Shown: piece by piece, positions 5,647-10,273 of the stretch
How positions within the stretch are numbered: position 1 is the stretch's first letter
How the letters are laid out: the number at the start of each line of letters is the position of its first letter
Source of the DNA: Omnitrophica bacterium GWA2_52_8
GTDB lineage: Bacteria > Omnitrophota > Omnitrophia > Omnitrophales > Aquincolibacteriaceae
Assembly (NCBI GenBank): GCA_001804025.1
Contig: MHFC01000095.1
Location: 1 to 10,273 of the forward strand
Length of the DNA: 10,273 bases
Reading direction: 5' to 3'
Made by a program: the position numbers and the translations under genes
The notes under the pieces: model-generated
Databases searched by the model: none
What the model saw: the letters and a program-made list of their open reading frames with translations, nothing else
What the model was told of the DNA's origin: nothing

Positions 5647-5697
5647 TTAGTCCGGTTTTCTCATCGATTAAGCGAATCGATGAGAAATGCGGGTTAG
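5647..5697. repeat. Hairpin repeat copy B in the ahpC leader
   Basis: A perfect 13-bp stem (5657-5669 with 5675-5687) and 5-base loop, set inside a 51-base unit running from TTAGTCCGG to GCGGGTTAG. The left 24 bases are identical to 4453-4476 and the right 19 bases are identical to 4627-4645, the two outer ends of the array after nuoI. In the ahpC transcript it would fold in the 5' untranslated region, well upstream of the ribosome site. It has no T-run, so it is unlikely to act as an intrinsic terminator. Confidence 0.85.
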
Positions 5698-5757
5698 CTG
5701 ATACCCCAGTTTCGTCAGATGATGTTCGTCAAAAACACTACTAATGGAGGACATTTT

Positions 5758-6321
5758 ATGGTGCAAGTAGGACATAAGGTCGAAGACTTCGAAACCAAGG
5801 CCTATTATCAAAATGATGTAAAACCGTTAAAACTCTCGGATTATAAAGGAAAATGGGTTGTGATGTTTTTTTATCCGGCCGACTTTACTTTTATCTGCCC
5901 CACCGAACTTGAAGAAGCCGCACAAATGCACGCTGAATTTCAAAAAGCTAACGCTGAAATTCTTTCCGTCAGCACCGATACGGTGTTCGTCCATAAAGCG
6001 TGGCATGATGTTTCACCGGCAATCAAGAAGATCAATTTCCCCATGCTGGCCGATCCGAGCGGAAAAATCTGCCGCCAATTCGGCACGCTGATCGAGGCCG
6101 AAGGCCTTTCGCTCAGAGGCACGTTCATCATCGACCCGGACGGCGTACTTAAAGCCGCCGACATCCATGATAATAGTATCGGCCGCAGCTCCGCTGAAAT
6201 TCTGCGCCGCGTACAAGCGGCCAAGTTTGTCCGCGAAAACAAAGGCGAAGTGTGTCCTGCCGGCTGGAAACCCGGAGGCAAGACGCTGAAACCCGGCCTT
6301 GATCTGGTGGGAAAGATTTAA
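5758..6321 (+). CDS. ahpC: Peroxiredoxin AhpC
   Basis: This 187-residue cytoplasmic 2-Cys peroxiredoxin reduces hydrogen peroxide, organic peroxides and peroxynitrite. The peroxidatic cysteine C47 sits in FYPADFTFICPTE and the resolving cysteine C166 in GEVCPAGW; R120 in LRGTFIIDPDG is the usual active-site arginine. Length and the C-terminal LKPGLDLVGKI match classical AhpC. C105 is an extra cysteine. The start at 5758 has GGAGG at 5746-5750; an in-frame ATG at 5719 lacks a ribosome site. It is a single-gene unit with its own promoter and terminator, opposite in strand to the nuo genes around it. No AhpF reductase is adjacent, so its electron donor must be encoded elsewhere. Its placement within a split complex I locus fits protection against respiratory peroxide but may be coincidental. 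Confidence 0.96.
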   Translation: MVQVGHKVEDFETKAYYQNDVKPLKLSDYKGKWVVMFFYPADFTFICPTELEEAAQMHAEFQKANAEILSVSTDTVFVHKAWHDVSPAIKKINFPMLADPSGKICRQFGTLIEAEGLSLRGTFIIDPDGVLKAADIHDNSIGRSSAEILRRVQAAKFVRENKGEVCPAGWKPGGKTLKPGLDLVGKI

Positions 6322-6344
6322 AGCGCCTCACACCCTGTTTTTGC

Positions 6345-6383
6345 AAAAAGGCCGGGAACGGACATCCGTTCCTGGCTTTTTTT
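6345..6383. terminator. Bidirectional terminator between ahpC and the CLC gene
   Basis: A-run, stem GGCCGGGAACGG/CCGTTCCTGGCT with two G-T pairs (6350-6361 with 6366-6377), 4-base loop ACAT, then a T-run. It works in both directions. The stop codon of the minus-strand CLC gene (6382-6384) overlaps its edge. Confidence 0.9.
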
Positions 6384-8436
6384 ATTCCAAAACAAAACTT
6401 CGATCCAGTTTATTTCTCTTAAGCCATTCTTTAAAAGGCCCGTCCGCTTCGGGATGAATAACAGCCCAAACCCTGTCTCTTGCAGCAAGAACCGTATGCC
6501 CTTCGGGAATAAGCGTCGCTTTCTTTCGCTGAATCGACGTTAACACTACGCCATCCGGCAAGTCCAGCTCGCGGATGAACTTTCCAGCTAGCAGGGATTT
6601 CGAAGAAATAAGGAACCGGATTTGTATCGTTCCGCCGGCTTGAACCCCCTCTTGTTCGATCCTGCTCAACAACTCCTCGCGCTTAACCGTCTCTTGGGCA
6701 TAGGCACGAAAAATATCCTCTGATTTCAAGACTCCGACAATTTTTCTCGGGTCGGATGGATTGACCACAGGAAGCTGTGTAAGATGATGCGCCATCATGA
6801 CCCCGGCGGCTTCGCTCAGGGCTTCGTCAGGAAAACAATAATCCGCAACCGGAACGGCAATATCATCGGCAATAATCGCGGTGAGATCTTTTTCAAGCAA
6901 GACCTCCTGCACTTCCTTGCGTTTTATAATTCCGGTCAACTCCCCTTGACTTCCGAGGACAAAAAAACTTTTATCTTTTTCACGCGCCATAAAATCAATA
7001 AGTTCTTTTGCGGAAATTTCCCGCGATACGGTTTCATATTCGCGAGTCATAGCATCGCGTACTTGAAGCGCCCCCAAAACTTTGACTTCCTCCATGGAGG
7101 CGGGGTCGATTCCTTCCCTTTTAAGTTTGACGGTATCAATAGATTCCGAACATGCTATTTGGGCTATCGTGACCGAGACAACAGCCGCCATCATGATCGG
7201 AAGAATCATGGAATAGTCACCGGTCATTTCAAAAATCAGCAAAATTGCAGTTACCGGAGCATGAAAAGCTCCGGCAAAGACACTCGCCATGCCGACAAGG
7301 GCATACGCTCCGGGCGGCGCCATCGGAAACGGAAAGTGTCCATAACAGAGTTTTCCGTACGCTCCTCCCAGCACAGTCCCCGTAAAAAGAACCGGAGCAA
7401 AAGTCCCGCCTGAACTGCCGGAACCGAGTGATATTGAGGTCGCGAAAATTTTAAAAACGAGGAGAGCGAGAAGAAAAGTGACGGTAAAATTTCCATGGAG
7501 CGTTTTTTCAATCGTATGGAACCCCATGCCCAAGACTTCCGGAAAATAAAGCCCCATGACTCCGACGACCAACCCTCCGATCGCCGGCTTCAACCATACA
7601 GGAAAACGCCATTGCGTCCATTGCTTTTCTGTCCGGTCGTAAATAAAAATAAATAGCAGCGCCGCTAAAGCCGCCAGTATTCCGAGTCCGAGATACAGGA
7701 ATATCTCCATGGGACTGCGGAGCCTGTAAAGCGGAATCGAAAATGCCGGCGATTCCCCCAGATAAATCCGGCTGATAATCCCGGCCGAGACCGATGAGAC
7801 CACCACCGTACTCAATGCCCGCGCTCCAAAATCCTTTAAAATAATTTCCAGCGCAAACATAACGCCGGTAATCGGCGCATTAAATACGGCGGAAATACCG
7901 GCCGCCGCCCCGCAGGCCACAAGATTTTTAACACGTGCTTCGCTCAACCGGAACAACCTCGCCAATAACGAGCCGATGCCCGCACCAATTTGCACCGCGG
8001 GACCTTCACGGCCCGTCGAAGCACCCGATCCGATGGCCACAACCGACGCCACCCCTTTCACCAGTACGGTCAAAAGCCGTATTTTTCCGCCGCGCAGCGC
8101 AACTGCTTTCATCACCGCCGGGACGCCGTTTCCTCCCGCATCGGGAGCAAGAAAGTTGACGAGCGCTCCGATAACCAATCCGCCCACGGCAGGAACCAAA
8201 ACAATCGCATAGGGACCCAAAGCACTGAGTGTCCCGGTCAGATCTTGCATGAATAGCTTTTCGCTGCGACCAATACATTCGATGAAAAAGACAATGATAT
8301 AGCCGGTTAAAATGCCGACGAGCGTCGCCGTAATCATTGGAAGCGCGAGGCGGGACATCGCGATGGATAACGCGATTCGCTTATGCAGATCGGAAATGCC
8401 GAATAAAAGTTTATTTTTAACCCGGTTTTTCAGCAT
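6382..8436 (-). CDS. CLC-family chloride channel/transporter with CBS pair and TrkA-C domain
   Basis: This 684-residue anion channel or antiporter has a CLC membrane domain (about 30-430) with the selectivity signatures GSGAS (136-140), GREGP (142-146, gating glutamate E144) and GGTFAP (343-348). Two CBS domains follow at about 455-510 and 525-580 (likely nucleotide sensing), then a TrkA-C-like domain at about 600-675. In E. coli ClcA the proton-path glutamate E203 follows E202; my alignment places I198 there (FALEIIL), a difference also seen in channel-type CLCs. It starts 44 bases after nuoH with no terminator between, so it is probably co-transcribed with nuoG-nuoH. No clear ribosome site precedes Met1; Met27 (8358) is no better. 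A link to charge or pH balance across the respiratory membrane is possible but only inferred. Confidence 0.94.
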   Translation of the reverse strand: MLKNRVKNKLLFGISDLHKRIALSIAMSRLALPMITATLVGILTGYIIVFFIECIGRSEKLFMQDLTGTLSALGPYAIVLVPAVGGLVIGALVNFLAPDAGGNGVPAVMKAVALRGGKIRLLTVLVKGVASVVAIGSGASTGREGPAVQIGAGIGSLLARLFRLSEARVKNLVACGAAAGISAVFNAPITGVMFALEIILKDFGARALSTVVVSSVSAGIISRIYLGESPAFSIPLYRLRSPMEIFLYLGLGILAALAALLFIFIYDRTEKQWTQWRFPVWLKPAIGGLVVGVMGLYFPEVLGMGFHTIEKTLHGNFTVTFLLALLVFKIFATSISLGSGSSGGTFAPVLFTGTVLGGAYGKLCYGHFPFPMAPPGAYALVGMASVFAGAFHAPVTAILLIFEMTGDYSMILPIMMAAVVSVTIAQIACSESIDTVKLKREGIDPASMEEVKVLGALQVRDAMTREYETVSREISAKELIDFMAREKDKSFFVLGSQGELTGIIKRKEVQEVLLEKDLTAIIADDIAVPVADYCFPDEALSEAAGVMMAHHLTQLPVVNPSDPRKIVGVLKSEDIFRAYAQETVKREELLSRIEQEGVQAGGTIQIRFLISSKSLLAGKFIRELDLPDGVVLTSIQRKKATLIPEGHTVLAARDRVWAVIHPEADGPFKEWLKRNKLDRSFVLE

Positions 8437-8480
8437 GGGCTCGAGAAGGCACTATCCCGCAGGTTTGATTTTACTTTGGC

Positions 8481-9593
8481 TTATTGAAATATCAGTACGA
8501 TTACTGCCGTAACCACCACATTCACCAGCGCTACGGGGAAAATCCCTTTCCATCCGAGCGCCATCAATTGGTCATAACGGAAACGCGGGAGCGTCCAGCG
8601 GATGGTCATAAACAGCCAGCAGAAGAAAAAAACTTTCAGGGTGAAAGAAAAAATCTGAAGTGCTACGACAGCCGGATGAGGGACCGCCGCAAAGGCCCCC
8701 CAGGGAAAATTAAAACCGTTGGCCGTCAGATAAGGCACCTGCCAGCCGCCGAAAAAGAATGTCGTTGCCAGACAGGCAATCATAATCGTTTCGATAAAGT
8801 CCGTGAAAAAAAACATCCCGAATTTCATGCCGCTGTATTCGGTGAAGTACCCGACGATTTCCGACTCCCCTTCCGGGATGTCGTACGGAATCCGCTTCGT
8901 TTCGGCCAAGCCCGCGGTCACAAATAAAAAAAAGGCGACCGGCTGCACGACAAACCCCCACTTGGGCAGCCAGCCGAAGAGCAGTTCTCCCTGGCCCCGC
9001 ACAATCTCCTGCAGGTCCAGCGTTCCGAAAATCATGACGATCCCGACAAGCGTGACGCCGAGCGTAATCTCATAGGCCAGCATCTGGCTTGCGGCACGCA
9101 TGCCGCCGAGAAACGCATAATTGCTGTTCGAGGCGAATCCCGCCAAAACCACTCCGTAAACTCCCATCGAGGCCATCGCAAAAATAAAAAGGACCGCGGC
9201 ATTGATCGGGGCCACCTGCAGGCGGATCGTCTGGCCGCCTAGGATCAGCACATCGCCGAACGGAATGGCCGCAAATCCGACCATCGCAAAGGTCATGGCC
9301 AGAAACGGCGCAAGCGTATGCAGGAACTTGTCTCCGTAAGGCGGGACATAATCTTCCTTCGTAAACATTTTAATGGCATCGGCAATCGGATGGAACAGCC
9401 CGAGCTCATTGAGAGGTCTGAGCAGCCAATTGACCGGGGCCGCCCATTTCCACGGAAGGATGATCGCGGCGCGGTTCGCTCCGATGCGGTCCTGCATCAC
9501 AGCGCTTTGTTTGCGCTCGATCCAGGTATGGAGCGCCGCAAAATTCAGGACCGAAAAGTAGACAACTGCCGCAAGAATAATGGTGATTAACAT
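8481..9593 (-). CDS. nuoH: NADH-quinone oxidoreductase subunit H (NuoH)
   Basis: This 370-residue polytopic membrane subunit of complex I (ND1 homologue) forms much of the quinone-access chamber at the junction with the peripheral arm. Diagnostic motifs are ERKQSAVMQDRIGANRA (26-42), the acidic quinone-cavity loop ETKRIPYDIPEGESEIVGYF with TEYSGMKF after it (231-258), and the C-terminal RWTLPRFRYDQLM (332-344). About eight or nine hydrophobic helices are visible, and length is slightly above the usual ~325-350. It starts 29 bases after the nuoG stop, which supports co-transcription; the ribosome site is weak (GGCGGAAC lies somewhat far upstream). The next gene downstream is the CLC gene rather than nuoI, an unusual break in the normal G-H-I order. 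Confidence 0.96.
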   Translation of the reverse strand: MLITIILAAVVYFSVLNFAALHTWIERKQSAVMQDRIGANRAAIILPWKWAAPVNWLLRPLNELGLFHPIADAIKMFTKEDYVPPYGDKFLHTLAPFLAMTFAMVGFAAIPFGDVLILGGQTIRLQVAPINAAVLFIFAMASMGVYGVVLAGFASNSNYAFLGGMRAASQMLAYEITLGVTLVGIVMIFGTLDLQEIVRGQGELLFGWLPKWGFVVQPVAFFLFVTAGLAETKRIPYDIPEGESEIVGYFTEYSGMKFGMFFFTDFIETIMIACLATTFFFGGWQVPYLTANGFNFPWGAFAAVPHPAVVALQIFSFTLKVFFFCWLFMTIRWTLPRFRYDQLMALGWKGIFPVALVNVVVTAVIVLIFQ

Positions 9594-9622
9594 AATAATC
9601 AGGTTCCGCCGTCTTTTTTTGT

Positions 9623-10273
9623 TTACTTTGTGGTGTAGAAAATCAGCTTTGAATCCTGCGTATGCGCCGGAATCATCGGCGCCGCAAATTTCCGGATATC
9701 CAAGCCGCCGGTCCCAAGCGCCTCATAGGTCATGCCTTTAAAAGCCGGAAAAGCCAGAGCCATTTCAGAAAATATTTCTTCAGCCTCATCAAAATGCATA
9801 TGCATTCCGATTTGCCCGGCAAGCGCCGTCAAAATCTGCCATTCAGGCTTCGCCTCGCCGAGCGGCTCCAGGACTTTTTCGAATTTTTGCGTTCTTCCCT
9901 CAAAATTGGTAAAGGTCCCCTGTTTTTCAAAATGGGTCGCGGACGGCAGGACATAGGCTGCATATTCCGACATAAGATTATGGTTGCTGCCGATAAAGAC
10001 GCTCCAGGAAATCCGGTTCAGGGCCTCTTTGCTGAGATGCTCGCCGTGCAACGTCAAAAGATCCTGGCCAAAAACAACCAGCCCCTCGACTTTCCCCTGC
10101 CGGCACATTTCAAAAAGCCCGTGCAGCGCTTTGAGGTCCTGCCGGTAACCGAGCATCTCCGCGCCCTTCGAGTTCGGATTTTTGTCCGCCTTCATCAGAA
10201 TATTGTCCTCATATCCCGGCGCATAAGGGCTCACGAGGTAAACTTCCGAATTTTTCTGCGCCGTACCGAACAA
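9623..10273 (-). CDS. nuoG: NADH-quinone oxidoreductase subunit G (NuoG), C-terminal part; 5' end outside the window
   Basis: The frame is open to the right edge of the window, so the first 217 codons seen are the C-terminal part of a longer gene. The visible part resembles the molybdopterin-oxidoreductase-type domain of NuoG: a Rossmann-like strand ending EGLVVFGQDLL, then VFIGSNHNLMSEYAAYVLPSATHFEKQGTFTNFEGRTQ and a GEAKPEWQIL segment. The ATHFEK-GT-TN-EGR pattern is shared by NuoG and related molybdopterin enzymes. Adjacent nuoH decides for NuoG. NuoG carries the iron-sulfur relay from the FMN site to NuoI; its cysteine clusters would be N-terminal and beyond the window. The codon at the edge is TTG and should not be read as the start. 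Confidence 0.85.
   Translation of the reverse strand: MFGTAQKNSEVYLVSPYAPGYEDNILMKADKNPNSKGAEMLGYRQDLKALHGLFEMCRQGKVEGLVVFGQDLLTLHGEHLSKEALNRISWSVFIGSNHNLMSEYAAYVLPSATHFEKQGTFTNFEGRTQKFEKVLEPLGEAKPEWQILTALAGQIGMHMHFDEAEEIFSEMALAFPAFKGMTYEALGTGGLDIRKFAAPMIPAHTQDSKLIFYTTK

Noticed and set aside
5647..5697. Intrinsic terminator or attenuator upstream of ahpC
   Set aside because: The stem is strong but no T-run follows on the plus strand, so classical intrinsic termination is not supported.
8437..8480. Terminator or promoter between nuoH and the CLC gene
   Set aside because: I see no hairpin with a T-run and no convincing -35/-10 pair in the 44-base gap; co-transcription is the simpler reading.
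10271..10273. TTG at the right edge as the start of a 216-residue protein
   Set aside because: The frame is open to the window edge and the product is plainly the C-terminal part of NuoG, so the true start lies outside.

Overview
The window is a 10.3 kb piece of a bacterial chromosome of moderate GC content. Gene content (NADH-quinone oxidoreductase subunits, an AhpC peroxiredoxin, a CLC chloride transporter, a large membrane protein with spermidine-synthase-like and TPR domains, and a stand-alone urate-oxidase-N-type membrane protein) suggests a respiring, probably Gram-negative bacterium. Gene style and the density of small palindromic repeats resemble uncultured candidate phyla such as Omnitrophota, but that placement is a guess and nothing here is diagnostic.

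Layout, left to right. 1-345 holds no gene but carries a 165-bp miniature transposable element with a perfect 9-bp target duplication. 346-3576 (minus) is the 1076-residue membrane / spermidine-synthase-like / TPR protein. It is transcribed divergently from 3707-4333 (plus), a five-helix urate-oxidase-N-type protein that ends at a strong bidirectional terminator (4357-4389). 4424-4638 is an unusual run of abutting hairpins in the 3' region of nuoI, which lies at 4619-5179 (minus) and has its own sigma70-type promoter. 5257-5499 is a second, inverted copy of the miniature element, also with a perfect 9-bp target duplication. Four copies of a 13-mer follow, ending at the -35 box of the ahpC promoter. 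The ahpC leader contains a large hairpin related to the nuoI array, and ahpC (5758-6321, plus) ends at a bidirectional terminator shared with the convergent CLC gene (6382-8436, minus). nuoH (8481-9593, minus) and the 3' part of nuoG (9623 to the window edge, minus) complete the window.

How the genes relate. nuoG, nuoH and the CLC gene look like one minus-strand transcription unit. nuoI, normally next to nuoH in complex I operons, is displaced about 3.3 kb by the CLC gene, the oppositely oriented ahpC and a transposable element, and is driven by its own promoter. No nuoJ is present in the expected place. The main novelty is non-coding: a two-copy mobile miniature element without its transposase, palindromes inserted inside one copy, and a nearly fully paired hairpin array after nuoI whose stem mismatches all become G-U pairs in the nuoI-strand RNA.
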